64,000 nucleotides of DNA from Roridomyces roridus (lineage: Eukaryota; Basidiomycota; Agaricomycetes; Agaricales; Mycenaceae). The DNA lies in NCBI GenBank assembly GCA_029378245.1, contig JARKIF010000026.1:248001-312000 (forward strand), given 5' to 3'. Both the position numbers and the translations under genes were made by a program. This document shows, one piece after another, positions 10,077 through 23,108 of the stretch; position 1 is the stretch's first letter, and each line of letters opens with the position of its first letter. A model generated the notes under the pieces. That model was not told the DNA's origin and did no database searches. It saw only the letters and a list, made by a program, of their open reading frames with translations.

Positions 10077-10858
10077 TAAAGCTTAAGCTGGAAGCGCGTA
10101 GTGAAGATTAATGCGTGGACTTGCGGAAGAGGAGCGAATGCTCACAAGAAGAAGGGTGGTGGGTGGGATTGCAAATCCGAGGGAGCTGTGAGAAGTGGGG
10201 GCATAAGTATATGTGATGAATCAATCTCCGCTGTCCCCCTTCCGTCGATGTTACGGCCTCCCATCGTTGCGAGGCACAATGCCGAACTTGAGTGATTGGA
10301 CGAGGGACTCTGTTCACCCTGGCTGTATTGCTTACGCGCGCCCCAGCTCTCAGGATTCTAAAGACTAAAATGCAGGACCACTAGCTTGTCGTGCATCGAG
10401 TACTGGGATTCCCGGCGTGAAAAGTAGTCGGGTGCGTTAGTTTTGGATCGCCGACTCGGAATCAACTACTCCCGCCGGCGTGTCGATCGAAGCGATGATA
10501 TCAAGTCGGTTGCCAAAGTCAAACCTTCGAGCGCTGTCGTCGACGTGGAAGACCGTGTCAGTGAGAATTCCGTATGCAGTGTAGTCCATCGACCCTTTGC
10601 GTTGAACATATAGCGCTGACCACACGGTATACATACACTCGGCCACTCGGCGAGCGAGAACGTGCGCTTGGGATGCCCCCGCTATCATGAGGCGTTTAAC
10701 ACTTCGTATATGACTGCTGTCGAGGAGCGAAAGTAGTACACAGTGAGTTGCGATATGTACCCTACAAATCGCGCCAAAATGGGCAACACGCCCTACTGGC
10801 AACGTTGCATATGAGGGTTCCGCCGGCTGTGTCGGCCAACGGGGCATCTAGTTCGTCG
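10077..10858. other. Intergenic, one unsupported ORF
   Basis: A 136-codon minus-strand frame at 10437-10847 has no domain, no promoter signal and no paralogue here. I do not call it a gene. Nothing else stands out before the tRNA. Confidence 0.35.
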
Positions 10859-10961
10859 GGCGCGATGGCCGAGTGGTTAAGGCGACAGATTAGAATGCGT
10901 GATTTGACGATCCTATATCTGTTTCGGTTTCCGAGCGTAGGTTCAAGTCCTGCTCGCGTCG
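10859..10961 (+). tRNA. tRNA-Ser(AGA) with intron
   Basis: The acceptor arms GGCGCGA and TCGCGTC pair with one G-U. The D arm carries GGCCGAGTGGTTAAGGC. The anticodon stem ACAGA/TCTGT frames a loop with anticodon AGA at 10892-10894. A 21-nt intron (10896-10916) follows the base 3' of the anticodon. A long variable arm (TCGG-TTT-CCGA), typical of class II tRNAs, precedes the T arm GTAGG-TTCAAGT-CCTGC. The discriminator G is followed by a T-rich Pol III terminator. Confidence 0.93.
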
Positions 10962-11467
10962 TTCTTTTGCTCCGTGGTTTTCCTTTTGCCCCACGGAACT
11001 CCGGGACTCTATCTTCTCCTCTCTTCCCACACACTGCGGATCCAGTCAAGCGAAGACTTGGAACTTCAACCTTCTTATTGCTGCGAGAGCTGGAAGAGCT
11101 CCATGATAGCTGCTGCCAGCAGGTGGCGGTGCCGCAACTCTTGACCACCAACCACCACATCGTTTGACCAATATCATCGTCCACGCCATGGATTCTCCGC
11201 TATGGATATTGAAGACGCCAAAACTTGATGTGATCTACAACGACTAGATAGTTGGGACTTCGGCAGCATTCGGGTTGCTCTCTCTGTGCTCTCTCACGCC
11301 ATTTTCACGAGTCACCTTCTCGCGGCGAGTCACCACCCATTGAAACTCGACGCGGCTTTTGTCTTTCATCTTAGATGCTGACACACTCTATTGTCACCTG
11401 CAATTGTTTCCGCGGAAGCACTTGGTTGTCAATCTTCCAATTGTTTCAACTGCAATTGTGTTGTGCG

Positions 11468-11474
11468 TATAAAG
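11468..11474 (+). promoter_or_regulatory. TATA box of the proline-rich protein gene
   Basis: TATAAAG 54 nt upstream of the ATG at 11528. It favours that ATG over the longer frame that opens at 11375, upstream of the box. Confidence 0.55.
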
Positions 11475-11527
11475 TCCTCTCCACAAAGCCAGTTCTCCCC
11501 CAGTCAAAAGAATCATGCAAAAGAGTC

Positions 11528-12076
11528 ATGAGCTCTCATCCCATCCCATCCAGCCCCCGCTCGCCGGCCGAGCGTCGCACACCCACCTCTCCCGCAACTC
11601 CCAGCCGCCACGGTGGAAGCTCCACCCCGGCATGGATGAAGGACCGCATTCCATCTGCCGAGCTATCACCCTACATCCCATTCCCCGACACCTTGAGCAC
11701 GACTTTCCACGGACATCCGGACTGCATCATCGTCCCTGCGCAAGCTCAGTTCCTCAACGTCGTGCCTCCCTCTCCAGCGAGTCCTGGCCATGGGGGACGG
11801 AGTTCACGCGACAGGAGCTCGAGGCAGCCGCGCAGAATCAATGTTGTGCCCGACCCTCAACCGGTGGCGCTGCTCACTGCTCACTCGCCACCTCCCCCGC
11901 CTGCCCCCGGAGGTCGTAGGGAGGATCACCCGTACGGAGCGCCGCCGGGCACGCCTAGACCCGCGCCATACCCGTACGCCCAGTCAGATCCGGTTTTGTC
12001 CAGGGGCATTCCTGGTGCGCTTGGAATGCAGGCGTTTCCGACGCGTGCTGATGGGCCGTGGAGGCATGGTGCCTAG
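11528..12076 (+). CDS. Proline/serine-rich protein of unknown function
   Basis: A single-exon frame of 182 residues starting MSSHPIPSSPRSPAE. The frame stays open upstream to 11375, but the TATA box at 11468 places the likely start here. The sequence is low complexity: Ser/Pro/Arg-rich N-terminus, a short conserved-looking centre (SPYIPFPDTLSTTFHGHPD and CIIVPAQAQFLNV), then PPPPPAPGG and Gly/Pro-rich runs. There is no signal peptide or TM helix. It is probably intrinsically disordered. Function is unknown; coding status rests on frame length, promoter position and composition. Confidence 0.5.
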   Translation: MSSHPIPSSPRSPAERRTPTSPATPSRHGGSSTPAWMKDRIPSAELSPYIPFPDTLSTTFHGHPDCIIVPAQAQFLNVVPPSPASPGHGGRSSRDRSSRQPRRINVVPDPQPVALLTAHSPPPPPAPGGRREDHPYGAPPGTPRPAPYPYAQSDPVLSRGIPGALGMQAFPTRADGPWRHGA

Positions 12077-12194
12077 GGCCTAGGCCTTGGTTTATTTATG
12101 AGGGACATGGGTTAAAATGATGTATAATTCACGACAAGTACTGTATGAATTCCATAAGATTGCGTTGGGCTATCTCGACTATCCGGTTTGAGCT

Positions 12195-14295
12195 CTATAC
12201 ACCACACGGCAGGAAATCCGAGTCCAACACACTCCTGAGCTGCGTCGTCGAATACGTCTGACCGTCGATCTCCGCACCGATGGTGAATTCGTCAACACTC
12301 GTGGTGTTCAGACTCCACAGCGAATAGGCCGAGTTGACAGCGATACGCTGCTCAGGACGAGGAATGTCTATCTCAACAATGACTATGCGCCCCTCGCCGT
12401 CCTGTGTTACAGTCTCGAGGTAGACCCGGGTGAGGTTGACGCCGTTGCGAACCTGTGGAGCATGTTTCGTGTCAGTCGTAGTTATACACAAAACACAAAA
12501 GCCGTGAAACTCACCGCGATATCAACCCTCCCACTAGCAGTGACATCTCCCTCCGGCGACACACTGGAATTATACAAACACGACGACTCAGAGAACATAT
12601 ACGCGTCCTGGACCGCGAACCCCACCCCGCCTTGGTCTTCTAGTTTCCCATCGATGACGAACCGAAGGCGCTGGATACCCGCTGCAGGGTCGAGGGAAAG
12701 CGACGCGAATGGCGAACCAGTGGGGTCGAATCCGTACCACGCAGAGGTGTACTTGCCCCCTGTGGCCGACCCGGCACCTGCGAATCCAAGCGTGGTGTTC
12801 CCGATGGCTCCGAGCTGGTCATCCCACAGCATTTGGACCGTGCCCGCCGTCTCTTCAGTGTGATTCCAAAACTTGGACGGAGTATCAGCGGGAGAATGAT
12901 CGCCCAATGATTTGAGCACGCACCCGAACTTGTCCCCCGAGCAGCATCGTATCATTCGCCATTGTGAATTCGACATTGGCTGGCTTGACGGGCAGAGGGG
13001 TGATCACGTCCGTGAGCTGCACGCCGTGGGGCACGGTGTCTAGCATGCGGGCGAATAGGTCTGCACAGGTTGATGCGTACAAGGACGGCGAGGATGCAAG
13101 TCTGAGTTGAACAAAGTTAGAATTGTAACTCTCAGAGAAGTTCAATACCCACGAGTTCATAGTGACATTCCCATCACTCCCAAAGATGCGCTTGTCCGAG
13201 TTCGTGGTATCGTTGAACCCAACGACCAGCGGGTTTTGCGTGCTGCCGGAAATGTACTCCTTTGCCCTGCGAGAAGGTTCAACTCGGAATAATGAAGAGA
13301 AGAGAACAGAGGACACTCACACGTTATTATCAAAGTTCACGGACGTGCTGTCGAAATGCGCTACATCCTCCATGTCCTCTGGGTCGTTCAACTCATCAAC
13401 AATATCCGGGAAGAATGTGTGCTGGACCCCTCCGAAGGTGTGTCTAATACACCGTCAGTTATTTCAGTTTCCCATCTCGAATACAACACCCACCCGCAGG
13501 CAACCAAGCCGATCATCTCCGTCGGTGTGAAGCCCTGGCGAGTGAAAGCAGCGATATGCGTTTCCAGATCCTCCTGTGGTTGCGGGACACCAGGAGCGTT
13601 CGGCTCCCCTGCGTCGATGCGGCCTCCGCGGAACGCGATCTCTGGGCCCCCACTATTCCTGGTGAGAATGAAACTTGAGCTGGAGACACTTGGGCTCACC
13701 AGTTCTCGATGGCAAGTACAGCCGCGACTGCCAGGCTGTCGGCGACTACCAGAGCAATTCCTGAGACTGAGTATAATCTGAAAGAAAAGGACGCACATCC
13801 GACATAACGATTGGCCACGCTTGAGAGGACCTGGAAGGTGTTGTTGAAACCGTCCCCGGCGTTCTGAAATGGATCACTGAGGGAATGCGTCTACCAACAG
13901 GTACGACATACCTCTGGACGTGATTTTTCCGCCGTGAAGCGGATCGACGCGTCCAGACCGCCGGTGCCGTCCGTAACGTTGTGCGTGGCCATGTCGTGGT
14001 ACGCCTTTATAACAGCAAGAAGGTTAGATTCAACGCAACGGAAAAGAATAAGTCAAACACGAACAGTTCGTATCCAATCAGCCGCATTCGACCGCCCAGT
14101 ACTCCCACCTCCAAAGAGAAAGTTGTCGCACCGGTCAAGGCCAGTGAAAACCATGAGGAAGTTGCCGTTGAAACCCGATTGATCGAATCGTGCGGCGTCG
14201 AGGGCGTCCAACTGGGGTGAGGGCCACAGGCGTTGAGGCTGCGAGGCGGTGGCGTATCCTGTAAGCAGGGTCAATGTGGAGAGGGGAAAGAGCAT
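12195..14295 (-). CDS. Secreted fungal heme peroxidase (plant-type superfamily)
   Basis: Ten exons (14065-14295, 13912-14004, 13797-13863, 13700-13745, 13494-13658, 13321-13443, 13153-13266, 12924-13101, 12515-12871, 12195-12452) sum to 544 codons. MLFPLSTLTLLTGYATAS is a signal peptide. WIRTAYHDMATHN contains the distal Arg (~76) and His (~80), GTGGLDASIRF the distal calcium/heme-edge motif, and LVACGHTFGGVQHTFFP the proximal His (~202). ISGSTQNPLVVGFND completes the peroxidase fold (PF00141-type). About 200 further residues (from FWNHTEETAGTVQMLWDD) form an extra C-terminal region that I cannot assign. It would act outside the cell on peroxide and reducing substrates; the substrate is unknown. 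Confidence 0.85.
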
Positions 14296-14328
14296 TTTCT
14301 TGTAGATAGATTGAAACAAGCTGCCGAG

Positions 14329-14338
14329 CCTTTTATAT
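14329..14338 (-). promoter_or_regulatory. TATA box of the peroxidase gene
   Basis: Reads ATATAAAAGG on the minus strand, about 35 nt upstream of the ATG at 14295. It rules out the in-frame upstream ATG at 14319 as a likely start. The same promoter segment recurs near 23760-23800. Confidence 0.6.
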
Positions 14339-15017
14339 GCAGAAATTTCGAGTTAGCGAGTGCCGCGCAAGACGGAGACTTGCCGTATTGCCATCCGTGC
14401 CAATACCCACGATGACCGTTACTTGGCCGGAGATGCTTCTGGATGGTACCTGACCGTTGAACGCTGTGGGTTGTCTGCTATACATTGGTTCGCTCGTCCG
14501 AGGGCGTCGCGACAGGACGACGCAGACAAGAATAGCTTGCGGTTGAGGCGAAGACGCGATTGGGGGATGCCGAGGTCTGGCATTAAGAAAGGAAGAGTTC
14601 CGCAAGCGGAACCGTGGGGCTCTCAAGACAGAACCAGTGCGCCGGTGTAGATTCCGTACTGGCTGAGCAAAGAGCTGCTGACTATACAGACGACGGCGGG
14701 GAGCCAGAGATGCGGCATTGCGGCAAGAACCAAGCGAGTTCCTAACTTGCGTATACAAACCATGAATCAAGAACACCGCCACCACCAAGGAGGTTCGACG
14801 CAGATAGGTTCAACTTGAATTTGCAGTTGAAACGACATTATTCAGACGAATTTGAATGTCAGGTTACTAGTTGTACACGAAAATCAGGTCCGAATAAATA
14901 CAAGATTGACCCAAATGGCACCGGTCGAAAATGAAGTCTCCCACAATTGTCCCAAGTCCGGGGTGATTATCGCAGAAGGAACGATATTCTGCTCACCAAA
15001 CCGTCGTTGATTATGTA
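14339..15017. repeat. Intergenic segment repeated at three places in the window
   Basis: No gene. The stretch around 14300-14600 matches 23757-24030 in the same orientation and, reversed, the last ~110 bases of the window. The stretch around 14730-14900 matches parts of 19400-19560, 24130-24300 and 63745-63840. These are 3' flanks of seven-TM gene copies, so they belong to the duplicated block rather than to a separate transposon. Confidence 0.6.
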
Positions 15018-15946
15018 TCACACCGTCTCAAACTTCTGAACCCCGGTGATGCTTTCGGGGCGAAGATATACCACCGCAGCTGGCGGTTCGATCGGACCAG
15101 TGGTGCTGATGCGGAAATTCATGGAAGACAGTTGTCGTCGCGGACGCTTGACCGCAATAATGAAGCTGTCGACGCTCTCGGCGCTCCTACTCAGTCCGAC
15201 ACGGACAGCAATTATAGTCGGCGCTATTCCCTTGAAGAATTGTTAGTTATTTACCTATTGGCTGGTCATGAATCAGCTTACCGCCAACTGCCCAGTTATT
15301 GCTGCGCTCGTGACTACATAGTCATTGAACTGGCCTGTCACCATCAGGCCAGCCATGAGACCGGCGCCGATGCCGTATAGAGCACCAGACTCCAATCTGG
15401 ACAAGGTGAACAACCTCGACAGACACGCGACGCAGCAGGCTTACATCATAGCGCACACAATACGGTACCGCTTGCTAGCAGCTGTTTTGTATCCCATTAT
15501 TTTGCGAGCTATGCGTGCGAGCCACCATATTCGTCCCGCTGAGTGCAAAATAATCAGATGGGTTGGGATAGAGACTCATGACATACTGCTCAGAATCACA
15601 AGTAGTATAGTATTTGAAAGGGATATTACATTGATCGTGAAGAGAGAAGAGCTTTGCTGTGGATGCCAATTCGTTCAGAAACAGAAAGCAGAAAAATGCG
15701 GAGAACATCTCACACCAAATAGTAACAGCGCTGGTTCCTGAGAGACATGCCAATAACCGAGTCCTCAGAGAGAAAAGATCAGAGGGATTTGTGCAGACTG
15801 TATAGCTGGATACGTACCCGCAATGCCCATGGTCCAGAATGTTGGAACGATGATGATTCTGCTGCGAAAACCCCAGATTGCATAGCACCTAACCACCTGA
15901 GAACAAACCATTAGCACTCAATCATCCCTGGACGCCGACGGAATAC

Positions 15947-17975
15947 TATGACGTTTTTTATCGTTGTAAATTATCTGGGATGAGAAAAGAGGTCACGGAT
16001 GCGAGGTTTCATTGAGCCCTTACCGCGTTTCCCTTCGGAGGTCAGTTAGTGCAATCACGAGGTTTGAGGTCTGAGATCTGAGGTCTGAGGTACGTACTTC
16101 CGATATAGATCACGGATCATTGACAGGCATCGCAACGCGGACAAATTCAATAATTTGCTTCCGTTTCGCCACCATCCACTGCCAGTGGCCATGCATTGAT
16201 GCCTCAAAGTGTTCCGCAACGAGCTACCTACGTCCCCTCGGGGGCGGGGAATACCTGCGTCATAAACTCTCATACGTCTCCATGGATCCAACTGCAATCT
16301 TCGACCACTCGGACAGACCCGGAGACTCGACTCTGACTGGACTCCGAGCTAATCATCTGCTGCCTGGGGCCGACAATCTCACCGACGCAGGACCGCTTTC
16401 GGCAGGTTTCTGGGGAAGTCTCCCTCCATCCGCTCCCCATCGTGCCGAGAGCCGGTCGTCAATGTGATATCAGAAAGCCTGGCGCGGACTCGGGCCATGC
16501 CTGGGTTGCCACCTCCTCTCTGTCTAGATTGGCCCTCTATAGTGGCCGCGTGTCCAGTCTAGGAGCGTGTCGGGTGTGTGGGCAATTGATGAGGATGCCT
16601 TTCTTACTTGGTGTACAACTCAATTCGGATACTTACCTCTGCGTGCTGGCTCCCATATGTCTGTAAATATCCTTCATGTCAATAGATTGATGGAGTCTCT
16701 CTCTCTCTCTCTCATCCCGTGCTACTTTCTTCAGTCTAAGGGCTCTATGTATCCTGCTCTTGCATTCTCCTTCGGCCAACTAACAACAGGTCCGACACAT
16801 TGTGCCAGCGGCCCCGAGCCACACACAAGTAGCCTGGCAAGAATTTCTCAGGTATTTTGTTCCGCCCAATCAAACCATGACGGAGAATGCACAGTATCAC
16901 CCAAACCTCTTGGGCAAAATGCCCGTCGCACCCATGAAGAAATGTTTTCTCCTCTCTCATTTGAAGCAGCTTCTGATGGCCGACCTAATCCATTATCCAA
17001 CACACCCGATGTCACGCGCTGCCCGTGTACAATTGCAAGACCTCGCCGTGCCTCTCGGACTTGGCGCAAGTCTGGAACGAGATTCCCGAGGCCCTGGAAC
17101 TGGGGCTGTCGACATGCTTCCTTATCCTCGCCAGTGGTGTATTGACGGCAAATTCAATGACATTCATGCCGTCGATATACTTCGGGAATGGGGGGTGTGT
17201 TGAGTGAAGACCCAAGTAATATGGGCTCTTGGCTGAAGACTTTAGAAGTGTTGCCAGCGGGGAGACAGTGTCAGGGGAAATGAGGCGCAGATCCGTCATT
17301 ATGATTTTCTTTAAACAAGACAACTTTCACATGCTTGTGTTCTTCCTTATCTCAAGTTCTGGCTTTTGCTTCGGGCGACATGTTATTAGAATTTAGGCGG
17401 GCAAAGATGTATCTTATTCAGTAGGGGAAAGAAACCACTCGGCTTGATTCAAGCATGTCAACGGCAGCTTTTGCACAACTTGAACCCGCCTTTTGCGAGC
17501 CTGAGGCACAGGATCAGTGTAAGATAGGCTAGTCAGTGAGCGAGGGCTCCTCACCTTATTTAATCAAGTCGCTCGGCAACAGGATCTACTTTTGGAGCAA
17601 TGGATTGTTGCCGTACTCGGCAATGTGGTCCGATCACTGGATCATATTGTGCAGGCCATTATAGCCGAGCCGGATCATGGCGGATGCCCTCTTCAACCTG
17701 AAACTTCAATCCTCTGAGTGAAACCTATCTGAATCCCGTCGACAAAGTACTTACATAAATTGTATTTGATATCCTCAGAGCACACGAACTCGCATAGTAT
17801 ATGGCCTGTGACCTCGGTGTTCAACGTTCAACCTGTCAAAGACCTTCCGCCCTCGTTGCTCCGATCATCAAAATCGCGCGACCTGGGTGCTCAAACTTTC
17901 AAAATTCTGCGACCTCAGGCTAAAACTGCACATTGCACACTGTGCTGATAATATTCAACGAAAACAACTGTTATA
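15947..17975. mobile_element. 2.0-kb element with 6-bp target duplication, copy 1
   Basis: The reverse complement of almost the whole segment recurs at 43859-45977. This copy runs TATGACG...GTTATA and is flanked by GAATAC at 15941-15946 and 17976-17981. The ends form an imperfect terminal inverted repeat (TATGAC/TATAAC followed by TCGTTG and ATTATC blocks, roughly two thirds matching over 32 bases). No frame resembles a transposase. The GAGGTCTGA-type subrepeats near 16045-16095 and a (CT)n run near 16700 are shared with copy 2. The terminal TATAAC and 6-bp duplication do not fit a superfamily I can name confidently; a solo LTR is unlikely because the ends are not TG...CA. Confidence 0.82.
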
Positions 17976-18286
17976 GAATACCCACAAAGAGGCTGTCTGC
18001 GATAACACTGGAGAGTCGGACTCTGAGTTGACTATGTCTCGATTTCATGACAGAGGTACTTACTTGCTGGTAACATAGACCCCGAACGCTGCTCTGATCA
18101 ATGGTAACTTCTCGGGCCATGCCGACATTTGAAGGCTGTGGACATCAAGAAGTAGCAATGACCTGGTCTCCCCGGCAGCAATGGAAAGCAGGAGGGCCAG
18201 ATGGATAGTACAAAGGGTAAAGACTCGGAGAGCGATCGTCGCAGAATGCAGGAGGCAGTTCTTCCTGAATTCACCCGGTTTGCGTA

Positions 18287-18642
18287 ATATGTCGGAAAAA
18301 GCCGTTTTTGATTATAATCCAATTATAATCAATTATACACCAATTATAAACAAATAATATCATAATCAAAACAGCCTTTTATAATTGAATTATAATTGAG
18401 GAGAATCTACAAACAAGTGGGCTGGATTTCCCAATCTTGGTGGTAATCTGGTTCACTAAGGCTGCTGTGTGACCTGTGCACTTCCCGGATAGAGCGTGAC
18501 GTGACCAGCATGTCCCCAGCGCAGTTTGATTGATTGTTGGCTTTCTCGCATGTTGATCAAAATTGATCACAATCTATTACAATCACTTATCATCCCATAA
18601 TAGCCACGTCCAATTATAATTCGGCTCACATTTTTCCGACAT
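18287..18642. mobile_element. AT-rich MITE inserted at TA
   Basis: A 356-bp insertion relative to the intact paralogues. Terminal repeats ATGTCGGAAAAA match on both ends, and TA is duplicated at 18285-18286 and 18643-18644. The interior is full of AATTATAATT palindromes. The TA target and short repeats suggest a Tc1/mariner-derived MITE. It lies in exon 3 of seven-TM copy A, between the codons for SIL and the following loop. Confidence 0.75.
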
Positions 18643-18890
18643 TAGGATGCTCACATAGAACCCAAAAAGCACAACGTAAACACCTAGACGAAATATTGAA
18701 TGGGCCAACAGACGAAAACCTTGAATACGGACCGTATAAAAACATCTCGGCCTGTGCCACAACCACATGAAACTACAGCCTGCGGCTGAGTGCTAAAGAG
18801 ACTCACCGATGCCATAAACGATACGACTTGTATCTGGTTTGCGACCTCGGGGTCACCAGGACCGACGTTAGGACTAGATATGGAAGACAT

Positions 18891-19594
18891 GGCGTTCCTT
18901 CGAGAGCATGTAATCCTTGGTATATATGTACACTGAGGATGAAACGCTGACCGAGGTTCAGCCGCTGTTCATCCAGACCCCCGGGCAACGATGAGAAAAG
19001 ATCTAAAAAAGTACTGGAAATCTGGGATACTTGTAAAACATCATCTAAAGGCAGGGCAAGTCGCTGGATAATCACTTTACATGGTCTCCATCTTCGCAAC
19101 CGGAACAGTGACGGTTTCCGGTCGAAGACATCTCGATCGGACGGGCGGTGCTAGTTTGGACTGTGTTGCGCCCGCCGTGCGGGTTCCACCACCGAAATAT
19201 TTGTGCCAGTGCTACGGGTGGCTGTCTGCGGGTGCCACGTAAGACGTATGGTTGCTCGCCAGTCCCCAGCCTTGGGACTTAATCATTTGCGGAAGACCCG
19301 GTATGTACTCAGTAGTCCGGACGGAATCTCTCGGATAGATTGGGTATGGTAGAATCTCAGGAGGAGACGAGCTCGAGAAGATGGGAGAACGGGAGACGCA
19401 GGCAGAGATCCTAACTTGCGTACACAAGGTGGCATGACTACACCACCTTGAGGACACCGCCACCATGGAGATTCAACTGGTGTTCACATTAGGATTGCCA
19501 GTTTAGTTGTACATAAAAACAGGTCTGAATAGATACGTAGTACCAAGATTGGCCCTCGAGGTGATGTCCGAGGAAAAGTTGAACGCTACATTTA
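18891..19594. other. Promoter of copy A and 3' flank of copy C
   Basis: A TATATATG-type box on the minus strand near 18916-18924 sits about 30 nt upstream of the copy A start. The part from about 18950 to 19150 resembles 23430-23600 (for example the shared GATCTAAAAAAG-like string), and 19380-19560 resembles the flanks of the other seven-TM copies. No gene seen. Confidence 0.45.
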
Positions 19595-21030
19595 TTACAC
19601 TGTCTCGTTCTGAGCCTCGGTGATGCTTTCGGGGCCAAGATACACGACCGCCGGCGGGTTGATTGATCCAGTGCTGGTGTGGAAATTCATGGAAGGGAGT
19701 TGTGGTCGGGGACGCTGAACAGCAATTGCAAAGCTATCCACGCTTTCAACGGTCTTGTTTAGTCCAACGCGGACGGCGATGATAGTCGGCGCGATACCCT
19801 GGAGAATGATGAGCCAGTTGAAGTAGGGGTAGCCTCAACGCGACTTGCAGCCAATTGCGCAGTTATTGGTGCGCACATGACGAGATCATCGAACCAATAT
19901 TTCACTGAGAGGATGGCCAGAAGAACTGCGCCAACGGCGTAGAGAGCCCCGGACTCCAATCTGCAGAAGGTGAGCAGGGTTGTGAGCCAGATTGTTGAAA
20001 CCGAGGATACTTACATCATGGCGCAGATGGTGTAATACCGCCTAGTCTTATATCCCATGATTTTACGTGCCCTGCATCCCAGCCACCAGATTCGTCCCGC
20101 TTGAAGAAGATTTGGTCAATTGTTATAATGGAGGAGCTTGACAACCTACCACTCAAGATCATGAGCATGATGGTAGCCCCGAGGGATATCAAAATGGGGA
20201 TTCCGAACAAAGTAATTGCAGACGGCTCCTGTTCCGGAATGTGAATATCAAGTCAGTCGAACAGGGTGGGGCCAACCCGCAGATTTTCAGCTGCTCCAAT
20301 TTTATTAGGCTGAATTACCTGCCAATATCCAAAAACTCGGGGGAAATAATCAGAGAACCTCTTGACAGATTGAAGAAAAGTTACACACCTGCTACACACA
20401 AAGTACAGAGCGCAGGAAAGGCCACAATGATGATGCGAAATCCCCAAATGGCGTAGCACCTGAACACCTGAGAATACTTGTGCAATTTTGTGTAATACAC
20501 ACGAAGATACTGTCGGCGATAATACTATAATGTGTTCCGTTAGTTGCCTTGAATTCATGGACAGCCATATGCACAAACTTGCTGGTAACGTAGATTCCGA
20601 ATGCTGCTCTGACCAATGGCTCTTGTGGAGGAGTGGGGAGTGGTGGATAACCATAGTCGGTAATTAGGATTGTCATTATCCACCCATTGCCAACTCTTGT
20701 CTCCCATATGGCGATGGAAAGCAAAATAAACAAGTGTATGGTGGAGAGAACAAAGAGAAAGATCGTTGCAGAATGGAGGAAGCGATGATTCCGGAATGCC
20801 CCAGACTTGCGCAGGATCTTCACGTAAAATACGAACAAGGTGGCATAGACACCTGAAGCAGAAATGGAGCAGATGAAATAAAGACAGAATTGAACCTCAT
20901 ACCATACAAGAGCACTTCTGCCTGTCCCACGATTAGAGTGTTTCAATCGACGTTCAAACGTTCCAGGTCCTACCGCCGTGATAAGCCAGATCCTCTTCGA
21001 GTTTGTTGAATTGAGCTGGATCTGGGGCAT
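19595..21030 (-). CDS. Seven-TM membrane protein, copy C
   Basis: Multi-exon, about 330 residues, starting MPQIQLNSTNSKRIWLITA and ending PESITEAQNETV. Hydrophobic segments follow in order: AEVLLYGVYATLFVFYVKIL, FLHSATIFLFVLSTIHLFILLSIAIW, LVRAAFGIYVTSK with the next exon ADSIF, VFRCYAIWGFRIIIVAF, ITLFGIPILISLGATIMLMILS, and LESGALYAVGAVLLAILSV near the end. This layout matches an orphan seven-TM family expanded in Agaricomycetes; ligand and function are unknown. Exon order and phases match copy E, including the 19-nt micro-exon. It diverges from a VPS74 copy on the plus strand 500 nt away. Confidence 0.75.
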
Positions 21031-21062
21031 CGGGGTTTTTGTGATTCACTAGCGTTAGCGCT

Positions 21063-21071
21063 CCTTATATA
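21063..21071 (-). promoter_or_regulatory. TATA box of seven-TM copy C
   Basis: TATATAAGG on the minus strand about 35 nt upstream of the ATG at 21030. The same box and surrounding sequence precede copy E (60611) and, slightly altered, copy D. Confidence 0.6.

Positions 21072-23108
<2,037 letters not shown>

Larger units (their letters stand above)
15018..18890 (-). pseudogene. Seven-TM membrane protein, copy A, carrying two insertions
   Basis: The exon series of the intact copies can be followed from MSSISSPNVGPGDPEVANQ (18890 downward), through the 19-nt micro-exon, GVYVVLFGFYVSIL, LIRAAFGVYVTSK, NVIADSLF, VVRCYAIWGFR, to PESITGVQKFETV and the stop at 15018. Two breaks occur. A 356-bp MITE lies in the third exon (18287-18642), where it brings a stop. 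A 2-kb element lies in the intron after NVIADSLF (15947-17975). The remaining exons look well preserved, so inactivation is recent. Family function is unknown. Confidence 0.75.

Noticed and set aside
10437..10847. 136-codon minus-strand ORF
   Set aside because: No domain, promoter, splice pattern or paralogue; its composition does not separate it from chance.
16567..17145. 192-codon ORF inside the 2-kb element
   Set aside because: The frame is not maintained in the second copy and resembles no transposase.
15947..17975. Interpretation of the 2-kb element as a solo LTR
   Set aside because: The ends are TATAAC/GTTATA rather than TG/CA, and terminal inverted similarity extends over about 30 bases.
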